A stretch of DNA of 64,000 nucleotides, from NCBI RefSeq assembly GCF_033100135.1, contig NZ_CP136920.1, forward strand, positions 3,591,001 to 3,655,000, in the 5' to 3' direction. Of this stretch, positions 53,960 through 62,355 are shown one piece after another. This stretch comes from Rubellicoccus peritrichatus (GTDB lineage: Bacteria > Verrucomicrobiota > Verrucomicrobiia > Opitutales > Cerasicoccaceae). The notes beneath the pieces were generated by a model, which was given only the letters and a program-made list of their open reading frames with translations, was not told where the DNA came from and did not search any database. Made by a program: the position numbers and the translations under genes. The first letter of the stretch is position 1. Each line of letters begins with the position of its first letter.

Positions 53960-56900
53960 ATGAATCGTTTGATTGGTATCACTATTTTATCAGCTTTCCT
54001 TGCTCAGGGCTTGGCTGCCTTGCCTGTACCTGATCAGGATGCAGGGTTGCCATATACGCGTTCTGGTTATGCGACTGCCGTAGGTCAGATTTCGGACACC
54101 ATTGCGGTATTGCCCGGAAGTCGTTATGCATATGTCGAAGGGCATCGAGTAAGGTTGGACCCAGCACAACTTAGGTCAGGTGAAGCGATCGCTGAGAAGA
54201 ATGATGTATGGGTGCCCGCGGCTTTCGCTGCAGTCGTCCTTGCGGATAGCCGCAAAGCGGATGTCGCTCCAGATTATTTGAGTGACCGCTATGTGCATGC
54301 TCTGGAATTGTCTTCAGTGAAAATACCATCGGGTATCAAATCACATAAAATTGACGGTAATGATTTTGTTTCTTTAACGCAACTTGCCGACAAAGCGGGT
54401 CTTAAGATCACTCGTGGCGATGGCGGGTTAATGCTTTTATCAAAGAAACCGGTCGACTATGCCAAGTGGACACAACCGGAGCGTGATGCGGTTACCGTTC
54501 TGTTTGATACGCCCGAGAAATTCGCCAACCCGGATTTGGCGACCCAGTATATCCCGCAATTAAAACGTCAGGGGCCTTGGACGGATTTGGTTTCATCGGT
54601 TACAGAAGATGAGTTGGCATTGTTGGAAGGTCCTGAACCGGATTGGCCAGTGACACCTCGATCAGAATACAATTTTGATGGCTTCAACTTTGCCATGCTT
54701 GGGTCTGCTGTTCCTGAACCTGGGGCTTATCCCCGCCTGCTTTTTAGCGAAGAGGACCTACCGGCTATTCGCGAACGAGTTAAGAACAACAAAATTGCGC
54801 AAAAGACCTTGATTGAAATAGAGGTTTTGCTGGAACGTTCCTGGTTGAACCCAGAGACGGACGATGGCCGTGTTTTTGAAAAGCTTGTCGCGGGGAATGT
54901 TGAAGGACTGACTTGGGATCCATGGAAAGGCGGCAGGCGAATCCCTCTTTTTCCAGGAACTTTTGAAGGCATGAAGCGAGGGATATACTCATCGCATGTA
55001 GCTTACAACTCTCAGTGCCTGGTTTCGATGGCTCTCTATGCATTGGTTAAAGGAGATGATGCTTTGGGACGCAAAGCAGCGCAGGCTTTAGTTGCATTGT
55101 ATTCAATGCAGGAGCCAGTCCTGGACAAGTACCTTGAATTCTCCGACAGTGAGTTAGGCTCAAATCCAGCAGATGCCAATGGATCAACAACGCAATGGCG
55201 AGGTATGACTGGTGTGATTGCCCATATGGATTTACCGTTTGCGCTCGACTTTGGCGGGAAGTGGATGACGGAAAAAGAGAAAGAAACAATGATACGTATC
55301 ATTGTTAAAGCGACCTATGGGAGGCGAAACAATGGCGGTGATGGCCCGAGGAGAAACTGGCGTGATATCAATCATATGACCTGGCATATGACACACTTTC
55401 TTTCGCTTGCAGCGATCGAAGGGCTTGAAGGGTTTGACGCAGCAGCATACGAGTCGGGAGCGGAACTTGTTGGTGACTTTGTCCAGTGGGGAGTCGATGC
55501 CGATGGGACAATGTATGAAAGTAATGGAAAAAGTGGTGGTGGAATTATTTTTCAAACCTTGTCGATGAATGTACTCGCTCGCCGAGGATGGAATCTTTGG
55601 GGACATCCGCACTGGAGAAATCTGATGAAAGCTGAGGCCTTGAACACTGCACCCAACGGAGCACTGGCTGTCAGTAGCGGCACATGGTCGGGTGGTTTGA
55701 TTGCGACGCCGTTGTCCATGATGTATCACGCTTTTTATCCGGAGAATCGTTATGCCGAGTTTTTGCTTAGCAGTGACTTTGGAGAGAGTAACACGACATT
55801 CAGTCTGAGTGGTCAAGATATCAAAGAACTGGATCTGGATGCATATCGTAAGCAATTGACTGAGAAGCCGGGCCGGACACGTTTGCCGGGGCCGAATACG
55901 CCAGCTTTTACCATGACACTCATTTATGACATCGATTGGCAGCATACGCAGCGTAAGGATCTGGTTGATGCGCCTCTGGATTTTGTGGATGATGAATACG
56001 GCGTTCTTTCCAGCTTCAGCGAGAATGATCGTGAGGCAACATGGATGCAAATGCAGGTTCGCTCAAATCATTACCTCGGTGCCGGCCATCATCATGCGGA
56101 TGCCGGTATGTTTCACTTTTCATCGGATGCGGTAAACTGGATCACTGAATCCGCTTTTCAAAAATGCTATGAAGGTCGTTTTCATAATCAGGTTTTAATT
56201 GATGGAATCAGCCAACCGGATGACATTCAGGCGCGTGCTGACTGGCTCGGTTCTTATGTGTCTGAGGATGTCGCCCTGGCGTCAGCTGATTTGACCCAAT
56301 CGTACTCATGGGTATGGAAAAATCAGTTTATCTATTATGACACGGATGAATGGGGGCCACGCCCGGATCAGTTTGAATGGACGCTTTCGAAGGACCCTCA
56401 TGCTATTGCTGCATTTAAGGGGACACAGCGCTACAAGATGCGTCCATGGTGGCCCACTGGGATATTTGCAAACTGGACACCTGTTCTACAGCGTCCTTTT
56501 AATCCGGTGCAGTATGTTTACCGGACTGCTGGGTTAGTGAGAGGAGAGCATTCCTATGGCCTTGTCATCGATGATGCCAAAAAAGATGATGAGGTCCGTC
56601 TTTATCAGTGGAGTGCTATGCCGGGCCCTGGCGTATGGGCGGCAAGCGGCTATAAAGATTTACCAAAGAACATGCTCGTCGTTGCGCAAAATGGAAAAGA
56701 GCGTTTTCATGCGGGCGCGCGCAGGTTTCGTCCAAAGCAGGGAGATCCGCTTTTGCTGATTTGCTTATTCGGAGGGCAGGGCGTTCCTGCTGCTTTTGAG
56801 GACGGTCCGTCAAATGCATCGAAGTTTGCGCTGGACCCTTATAGTGCGAAAACAGATGAGAAGAAAGCAGGATTTATATCACCTATTCGGATTGAAACCA

Positions 56901-57187
56901 GAGCCGATGGTCCGCATTGGCGGTCCTCCGATCAGGTTCAGTTCTTTTATGATCAGATCATCGGAGGCTGTCACGCCGACGAAGCTCATTTTAGAACTCT
57001 CCTCATTCCATTTCGCCATGGAGAAGAGCTTCCCGAGTTCGATTGGAATGAAGAGAAAATGACTCTCGCGATCAATTGGCCAAACCAAAAAGATGTCCTT
57101 ACCTTTACGGAAGGTGACCATGGGCAGACTTACGTTGAGATATCACGCAATGGCGAGAAGATTTTCAGTGGAATGAGTGTGAAGTGA
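53960..57187 (+). CDS. Secreted heparinase II/III-family lyase with N-terminal copper-amine-oxidase-like domain
   Basis: A 1075-residue protein with a signal peptide (residues 1-19, ending LAA). Residues about 30-170 resemble the copper-amine-oxidase N-terminal (stalk) domain, with two hairpin-type copies (VEGHRVRLDPAQLRSG...VWVPAAF and IDGNDFVSLTQLADKAGL). The heparinase II/III toroid covers about 255-650, and the beta-sandwich (about 670-1065) keeps the canonical GHHHAD motif (His710-His712, Asp714). It lies 23 bp after paralogue 2 and belongs to the same transcript. It lacks the PA14 and LamG tail of the paralogues. Polysaccharide lyase activity on a uronic-acid glycan is likely; substrate unassigned. 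Confidence 0.87.
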   Translation: MNRLIGITILSAFLAQGLAALPVPDQDAGLPYTRSGYATAVGQISDTIAVLPGSRYAYVEGHRVRLDPAQLRSGEAIAEKNDVWVPAAFAAVVLADSRKADVAPDYLSDRYVHALELSSVKIPSGIKSHKIDGNDFVSLTQLADKAGLKITRGDGGLMLLSKKPVDYAKWTQPERDAVTVLFDTPEKFANPDLATQYIPQLKRQGPWTDLVSSVTEDELALLEGPEPDWPVTPRSEYNFDGFNFAMLGSAVPEPGAYPRLLFSEEDLPAIRERVKNNKIAQKTLIEIEVLLERSWLNPETDDGRVFEKLVAGNVEGLTWDPWKGGRRIPLFPGTFEGMKRGIYSSHVAYNSQCLVSMALYALVKGDDALGRKAAQALVALYSMQEPVLDKYLEFSDSELGSNPADANGSTTQWRGMTGVIAHMDLPFALDFGGKWMTEKEKETMIRIIVKATYGRRNNGGDGPRRNWRDINHMTWHMTHFLSLAAIEGLEGFDAAAYESGAELVGDFVQWGVDADGTMYESNGKSGGGIIFQTLSMNVLARRGWNLWGHPHWRNLMKAEALNTAPNGALAVSSGTWSGGLIATPLSMMYHAFYPENRYAEFLLSSDFGESNTTFSLSGQDIKELDLDAYRKQLTEKPGRTRLPGPNTPAFTMTLIYDIDWQHTQRKDLVDAPLDFVDDEYGVLSSFSENDREATWMQMQVRSNHYLGAGHHHADAGMFHFSSDAVNWITESAFQKCYEGRFHNQVLIDGISQPDDIQARADWLGSYVSEDVALASADLTQSYSWVWKNQFIYYDTDEWGPRPDQFEWTLSKDPHAIAAFKGTQRYKMRPWWPTGIFANWTPVLQRPFNPVQYVYRTAGLVRGEHSYGLVIDDAKKDDEVRLYQWSAMPGPGVWAASGYKDLPKNMLVVAQNGKERFHAGARRFRPKQGDPLLLICLFGGQGVPAAFEDGPSNASKFALDPYSAKTDEKKAGFISPIRIETRADGPHWRSSDQVQFFYDQIIGGCHADEAHFRTLLIPFRHGEELPEFDWNEEKMTLAINWPNQKDVLTFTEGDHGQTYVEISRNGEKIFSGMSVK

Positions 57188-57230
57188 ATGGGCTTTCGGC
57201 TAATCAGCTGAACTCCTGAATTTACTCATC

Positions 57231-58613
57231 TCAACCCCTGTCTTTAAGGTCATACATTGCAATGATGTAGGGGTGGTCAGAGTCAAAATGTGTCAGTGTC
57301 TCAGGATTCTCAACACGTCCGCTGGGTCTTATGTTCTTGCCCTTTATATTGCGCGAGTCGTCACCAATGTCTTCGCGGCAAGAATCCATTTTTATTAATA
57401 GTTCCTTAACAACTAAGGGATGTTGCTCGTAGATATTTTGTGTCTCACCAGGGTCTGCTTCAAGATCGTAAAGTTCTTTTATTTCTCTTCGGTTTTTTCT
57501 TAGATGGAGTTTCCAGTTTTTATATCGAATTGCTTCCAGATTGTTTGTCAGGTAGTAAAAAAAGGTATCACGATGAGATTCAGTGGTTCCACCAGAATTC
57601 ATTACTTGCAGAATGTTCACTCCATCGATCACTTTATCCTTCGGGATTTCTGCTCCTCCGATCTCCGCTAGAGTAGGATAGAAATCCATCGCTGTCGTAA
57701 TTCCTGTGCAGGTTGTTCCAGCGGGGATTTTGTTGGGCCACCGCATGATGCAAGGGACACGTAACCCTCCCTCCCAGGTGCTGCCCTTGGTTCCGCGCAA
57801 TTTTCCATTGCTGCCACCTTCTCCCTGGCAGCGCGATCCATTGTCACTGGTGAAGATGATCAGGGTGTCTTCTTCCAGTCCCAGTTGTTTGAGTTCGTGC
57901 AAGAGAACTCCTGTTGCCCAGTCTATGCATGCTACGGCAGCGCCGTATCGTCCATTCTTGGATTCTTTTAGAAAGTGCTCTGGTACATAAATGGGTAAGT
58001 GTACATGCATATGTGCAAGGTAAAGGAAGAAAGGTTGATTTGCGTTCTTACGAACAAAACGTACTGATTCTTCTACATAGCGCTCAGTCAATGATCTCTG
58101 ATCTGGTTGTTGCTGAATGACTTCATCGTCTCGCAGAAGTGGTAATGGCGGATAGTCGTCATCCTCATTTTGCCTACCCATATCGTTGCTGTAGGGCAGA
58201 CCATAATAGCTATCGAATCCATGCTTCGTAGGTAAAAAATCTTTTTGATCACCACAATGCCATTTGCCTACGAGCTTTGTTGCGTATCCTGATTGCTGTA
58301 GTAATTTCGCTATGGTGATTTCCTCAGGATTCAGTCCGACAGGTTGCCCAGGAAATAGAACCCAGTGTCCCTCAAATGATCCGAAACCGATTCTTGGTGG
58401 ATAGCAGCCAGTCATCATTGCTCCCCTGGATGGAGAGCAGGCCGGGGAAGCCATATAGAAATCAGTGAATCGCATTCCCTCCTCGGCGAGTTTATCGATG
58501 ACAGGCGTTTCGTTTTCGGTTGAGCCATAGCAGCCTAGATCGCCGTATCCGAGGTCATCGCAGTTTATCAGTATGATGTTTGGTTGCTTGATTTGGGCTT
58601 TTGAAGTGTTCAT
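57231..58613 (-). CDS. S1-family sulfatase
   Basis: A 460-residue formylglycine-dependent sulfatase. The N-terminal metal motif NCDDLGYGDLGCYG (residues 17-30) and activation motif C-S-P-S-R (Cys59 to Arg63) are present, and TSDNGSR and the GTKGSTWEGGLRVP block complete the arylsulfatase pattern. Unlike the 2725 sulfatase it has the DD pair. No signal peptide is visible, so it should act in the cytoplasm. It converges with the heparinase-type gene at 57187 and diverges from the GH172 gene. Removal of sulfate from glycan fragments is likely. Confidence 0.93.
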   Translation of the reverse strand: MNTSKAQIKQPNIILINCDDLGYGDLGCYGSTENETPVIDKLAEEGMRFTDFYMASPACSPSRGAMMTGCYPPRIGFGSFEGHWVLFPGQPVGLNPEEITIAKLLQQSGYATKLVGKWHCGDQKDFLPTKHGFDSYYGLPYSNDMGRQNEDDDYPPLPLLRDDEVIQQQPDQRSLTERYVEESVRFVRKNANQPFFLYLAHMHVHLPIYVPEHFLKESKNGRYGAAVACIDWATGVLLHELKQLGLEEDTLIIFTSDNGSRCQGEGGSNGKLRGTKGSTWEGGLRVPCIMRWPNKIPAGTTCTGITTAMDFYPTLAEIGGAEIPKDKVIDGVNILQVMNSGGTTESHRDTFFYYLTNNLEAIRYKNWKLHLRKNRREIKELYDLEADPGETQNIYEQHPLVVKELLIKMDSCREDIGDDSRNIKGKNIRPSGRVENPETLTHFDSDHPYIIAMYDLKDRG

Positions 58614-58778
58614 TGGGAGAAATTTAGAGTTCTGATGAGTTAGATATTACGTATACGCTATTTTGTGTTATTTAAATGATATATCTAAATTAAAGCTTTA
58701 TAAATAAAGAAATAAATAGATATTGCAATACTATTACGTTTGCTCTTATGGGTTAGTCATCTATTTAAAGGACTCCTT
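58614..58778. promoter_or_regulatory. Divergent AT-rich promoter region between sulfatase and GH172
   Basis: A 165-bp AT-rich region that must carry start signals for both genes. It includes the perfect palindrome TATTGCAATA (58721-58730). AAAGGA (58767-58772) lies 6 nt before ATG 58779 and is a good ribosome site that decides the GH172 start. Confidence 0.45.
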
Positions 58779-59924
58779 ATGAATCATAGTTTGAATAATG
58801 CATTTAGTAATCTCTCACTTCTTTCTGACGCAGAAAGTCGTTCAATAACTTCTGAGAATCCAGATGGTAGTAAAGCGGGTGGTGGCAGAGTCGATCCTGC
58901 TGATGTGGAAGGTTGGTCTTACAGCGCTGATCTCGGTCGTGGTTGGAAGGTTAAGCCGAATCAAACAATTAAGCCCTTGGAAGTGTTTTCGATTGCGGAT
59001 ATTGACGGCCCAGGCTGTATCCAGTCGATTTGGATGACGACTGCCTCAGTTCCTTATCGCGATATGATTCTGCGGATATATTACGATGACCAGGAACATC
59101 CTTCAGTTGAATGTCCGCTAGGTGATTTTTATGCCTCTGCTTTTACTAAGATTGATCGATTTGCTCAGCTGAATTCACAAGCGATTTGTATGAATCCAGG
59201 AAGAGGCTTTAATTGCTATTGGCCGATGCCTTTTCGTAAACGCTTTCGAATGACATTGGAGAATCGGAATCCAAATAAGGAGATGATCCTCTTTTATCAG
59301 GTGAACTACAGTCTCGAGTCCGTGCCTGAGAATGCCGCTTATTTTCATGCCCAGTTTCGTCGTATTAACCCACTTCCCTATGGTCGTGTTTATACGATTA
59401 TTGATGATCTGAGCGGGCAGGGGAATTACGCTGGAACTTACTTGGCCTGGGGAGTCAATAATAGTGGATGGTGGGGCGAAGGAGAAATCAAATTCTATAT
59501 TGATGATGACATTCCCGAAGATGCTGCGACAGAAGAGGCAATTGCGGAGCATGGAGGTTCTTCCTTTCCGACCATATGCGGGACAGGGACGGAGGATTAT
59601 TTTTGTGGTGCTTATAATTTTGAAGATAAAGGAAAAAAGCGCTATCAGGAGTTTTCGACGCCTTATGCCGGGATGCCTCATGTTCTGCGACCCGATGGCC
59701 TGTATGATTCACAATTAAGATTTAGTATGTATCGCTGGCATATACCGGATCCCATTCGATTCAAGAAGCGCCTTGCTGTAACGATACAGGCATTAGGATG
59801 GCGTCGAGGTGGACGCTATCTTCCACTTCAAGACGATATTGCCTCGGTTGCCTATTGGTATCAAACGCTGCCAACGGCTCCATTTCCAGAGCTTCCTGAT
59901 CGGGATTATCTGGAAATAATATAA
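58779..59924 (+). CDS. GH172 (DUF2961) glycoside hydrolase
   Basis: A 381-residue protein of the DUF2961 family, now GH172. Characterised members act on alpha-D-fructofuranosides and D-arabinofuranosides. Family marks: SITSENPDGSKAGGGR near the start, DLGRGWKVKP, DIDGPGCIQSIWMT, CPLGDFYAS, GEGEIKFYIDDD with likely catalytic Glu236, and GTGTEDYFCGAY with Glu272. The start at ATG 58779 is supported by AAAGGA; the longer frame begins with TTG. No signal peptide is present, so it is cytoplasmic. Together with GH43 it suggests furanoside side chains on the target glycan (inference). Confidence 0.9.
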   Translation: MNHSLNNAFSNLSLLSDAESRSITSENPDGSKAGGGRVDPADVEGWSYSADLGRGWKVKPNQTIKPLEVFSIADIDGPGCIQSIWMTTASVPYRDMILRIYYDDQEHPSVECPLGDFYASAFTKIDRFAQLNSQAICMNPGRGFNCYWPMPFRKRFRMTLENRNPNKEMILFYQVNYSLESVPENAAYFHAQFRRINPLPYGRVYTIIDDLSGQGNYAGTYLAWGVNNSGWWGEGEIKFYIDDDIPEDAATEEAIAEHGGSSFPTICGTGTEDYFCGAYNFEDKGKKRYQEFSTPYAGMPHVLRPDGLYDSQLRFSMYRWHIPDPIRFKKRLAVTIQALGWRRGGRYLPLQDDIASVAYWYQTLPTAPFPELPDRDYLEII

Positions 59925-59968
59925 TTGAAAACACAATAACGCGAAACGGACCAAACGAGCCACTTTAA

Positions 59969-61135
59969 TTACTCCACTCGCAGAATCAGTCCTTTGAGAT
60001 ACCAGCTTTCCGGCATGGTCAGTGACATGGGGTGGTCTGCCGGTTGCGCCGTATGCTCCATGATGGTGCATGGCCTATGTGCGTCTGCAGCTGCGCTACG
60101 AACGACGTTTGTGAAGGCCGCAGCATCGATGGCCTGAGAGCAGGAATAGGTGGCAAGGATTCCACCGGGATTCAGCATTTTCAAGGCACGGAGATTGAGC
60201 TCCTTGTAGCCGCGAAGGGCACCATCAATTGCTTTTTTGTTTCGTGCAAATGATGGCGGGTCCAAAACGATCAGGTCAAATTTGCGATTCTCATATTCTC
60301 TCAGCCAGTCGAAGAGATTTGCTGTTTCCACATCAATATTGAGCTGATTCTTTTTTGCGTTTTCTACCACGGCAGCCGTTGCATCTTTGGAGATGTCTAC
60401 TGAGAGTACTGACTTGGCACTGCTTTTCATTGCCTGCAGACCAAAGCCACCCAGATGGCAGAAGCCGTCAAGCATGGTTTTGCCTTGGGCAAGTTTGGCA
60501 ATGCGCCGATGCTGTTCTCGCTGGTCGAGGTAAAATCCGGTTTTCTGTCCTTCAACCAGATCGAGTTTATATTCCAGCCCGTCAATCTTAACCCAGCGTG
60601 ATGGGATTGTATTACCGGACGCGGTGTAGACTCTAAGGTCCAGACCTTCGTAGTTCCGTGATGGTGCGTCATAACGAAAAACAATATCTGCTGGTGACAA
60701 GAGTTCGGTCAATATCTCTCGAATCGCATCTGTCTGTCGATCGACGGCCATGGTCAGTGCCTGAACAATAAGAATGTCTTCAAAACGATCGACAACGAGG
60801 CCGGGAAGATTATCTGCTTCCGACCAGACCAGACGTTGGCAAGCCTCGGGTGTTCTTTTTGCAACTGAAGCCGTGATAGCTTTTTGAAGATAAGTGCGAT
60901 CAAAGGCAGCTTCCTTGGTCGAAAAGCGCCGCCAGATAATCTGGGACTTTGGGTTGTAAATGCCACTGCCGAGAAAACGCCCCCGTGAATCCTGAAGGCT
61001 CACACTTTCTCCAGAATGGGATTCGGGAAGCAACTTTTCGATTTCGCTTTTGTAAGCCCAGGGGTGTCCTTCGAGGACACGCGCGCGCAGGTTTCGCTTC
61101 AGGCGAATGGATTTTCGAGTGCTCTTTTTATTCAT
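59969..61135 (-). CDS. rlmI: Class I SAM-dependent 23S rRNA methyltransferase, RlmI-like
   Basis: A 388-residue protein with an N-terminal PUA domain (about 8-90, RVLEGHPWAYKSEIEKL), a central domain with YKLDLVEGQKTGFYLDQR, and a C-terminal methyltransferase fold: MLDGFCHLGGFGLQAMKS is the SAM site and LIVLDPPSFARNKKA holds the DPP catalytic motif. This matches RlmI, which makes 5-methylcytosine in 23S rRNA in E. coli. It starts 5 bp after the LptF/LptG-type gene on the same strand. The gene symbol is by family and could shift to a close relative. Confidence 0.88.
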   Translation of the reverse strand: MNKKSTRKSIRLKRNLRARVLEGHPWAYKSEIEKLLPESHSGESVSLQDSRGRFLGSGIYNPKSQIIWRRFSTKEAAFDRTYLQKAITASVAKRTPEACQRLVWSEADNLPGLVVDRFEDILIVQALTMAVDRQTDAIREILTELLSPADIVFRYDAPSRNYEGLDLRVYTASGNTIPSRWVKIDGLEYKLDLVEGQKTGFYLDQREQHRRIAKLAQGKTMLDGFCHLGGFGLQAMKSSAKSVLSVDISKDATAAVVENAKKNQLNIDVETANLFDWLREYENRKFDLIVLDPPSFARNKKAIDGALRGYKELNLRALKMLNPGGILATYSCSQAIDAAAFTNVVRSAAADAHRPCTIMEHTAQPADHPMSLTMPESWYLKGLILRVE

Positions 61136-61140
61136 TAAAA

Positions 61141-62253
61141 TCAGGATACACGCTTAAAGAAAACCAAACCAACGAGGAACATCAGTACGATGGGAGCCCA
61201 GGCGGCGATGTTGACCGGGATGGTGTCCTTTTCGCCGAGCATGCGGAAGATACTGGCGACAATAAAGTATGCGAAAAAGAGTCCACCGGCTTTGGTCACG
61301 CCGACGAGTGGATTTGTCCTGACGCCTGCCACGGCAAAAGGAATTGCAATGCCCACGACGACGAGGCAACTGAATGGATTTGCCAGGATTGTCTGGTAGC
61401 GGACGGCGTAGCTGTGCATTCGCGGGTTATCTTCGGGTGGAATGGTTTCTATCAGCTCCTTCAGCTCGAAAAGGGACAGATCATCGGAGCGTTTATTCAG
61501 GGTGATCATGATGGTTGGATCTTCCTGATAGTCGGGGAAAGATTTCTCATCGAAGACAAGAGAGCGGATTGCTTCGCCGGAGTCCGGGTCAAAGGTGAAT
61601 TCACGGCCCTCGATAAAAGTCCAATAGCCCTCGGTTTCATCAAAGTACGCCTCGCGGGACATCACTCGCGAAGTTTCACGCCCGGCTTCATCCCGTTGAT
61701 AGACACTGACCCCGAAACCATCGTTGGTGAATTCGCTAAAGCGATTCATAAACCAGAGACGGCCGTCTGCCCGGTTATCGAAGCCCAGTTGCGGGACAAT
61801 GCCCACATCCTTGGCCGCGCGTTTGGTTGCTTCATCGGCCAACCGGAAGTTTTCACGGATTGTTCTGCTGGATTCGACCGATTGCGGAATCAATTGGGCA
61901 TTAAGGTAAAACATGAGCCCACTGAGCAATATGCCCCCCAACCAAAGTGAACGCGTAATACGGAAGAGGTTCATACCGGATGCCCGCATTGCCACGATTT
62001 CATTATTCCGGTGCAGGTTCCCGAGGACGAACAGAAGGGAAATAAGCAGACTGAGGGGGATAATCGTTGGCAGGAAGCTGGGGATCAGAAACGCATAATA
62101 ACGAATGATATCCGCACTGGTTGCTCCCCAGCGGAAAAAGTCCTCAAGGTCGTCCTGGATGTCCTCAAGCAATAGCACGCCGAGGGTTGCCGCCATCGCG
62201 AGGATGAAGGTTTTGAGCCATTCTATGAATAGGTATCGATCAAGTAAACGCAT
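61141..62253 (-). CDS. LptF/LptG-family lipopolysaccharide export permease
   Basis: A 370-residue inner-membrane subunit of the Lpt ABC exporter that moves lipopolysaccharide toward the outer membrane. The N-terminal RLLDRYLFIEWLKTFILAM is the usual YjgP/YjgQ start. Three helices, a large periplasmic beta-jellyroll (about 120-270) and three C-terminal helices follow. NNEIVAMRASGMNLFRI is the coupling-helix block. Whether it is the F or G subunit is not decided; no second copy is in the window. It is transcribed with the methyltransferase downstream and diverges from the NSS symporter. Confidence 0.9.
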   Translation of the reverse strand: MRLLDRYLFIEWLKTFILAMAATLGVLLLEDIQDDLEDFFRWGATSADIIRYYAFLIPSFLPTIIPLSLLISLLFVLGNLHRNNEIVAMRASGMNLFRITRSLWLGGILLSGLMFYLNAQLIPQSVESSRTIRENFRLADEATKRAAKDVGIVPQLGFDNRADGRLWFMNRFSEFTNDGFGVSVYQRDEAGRETSRVMSREAYFDETEGYWTFIEGREFTFDPDSGEAIRSLVFDEKSFPDYQEDPTIMITLNKRSDDLSLFELKELIETIPPEDNPRMHSYAVRYQTILANPFSCLVVVGIAIPFAVAGVRTNPLVGVTKAGGLFFAYFIVASIFRMLGEKDTIPVNIAAWAPIVLMFLVGLVFFKRVS

Positions 62254-62355
62254 GTGATCCTGAAACGAAGGAGGGTAGAATCACGTTTGCTTTGGCGCGT
62301 GTCAAAAAGCATTTTGTGCTGGCCGTGAGAGACTTACGCCCTTGAATGCAGGTCA

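Noticed and set aside
55232-56050. 272-aa minus-strand frame inside the 53960 gene
   Set aside because: Shadow of a strongly coding plus strand; no recognisable domain or ribosome site.
60949-61950. 333-aa plus-strand frame across the RlmI-like and LptF/G genes
   Set aside because: It runs antisense over two well-supported genes and has no domain of its own.
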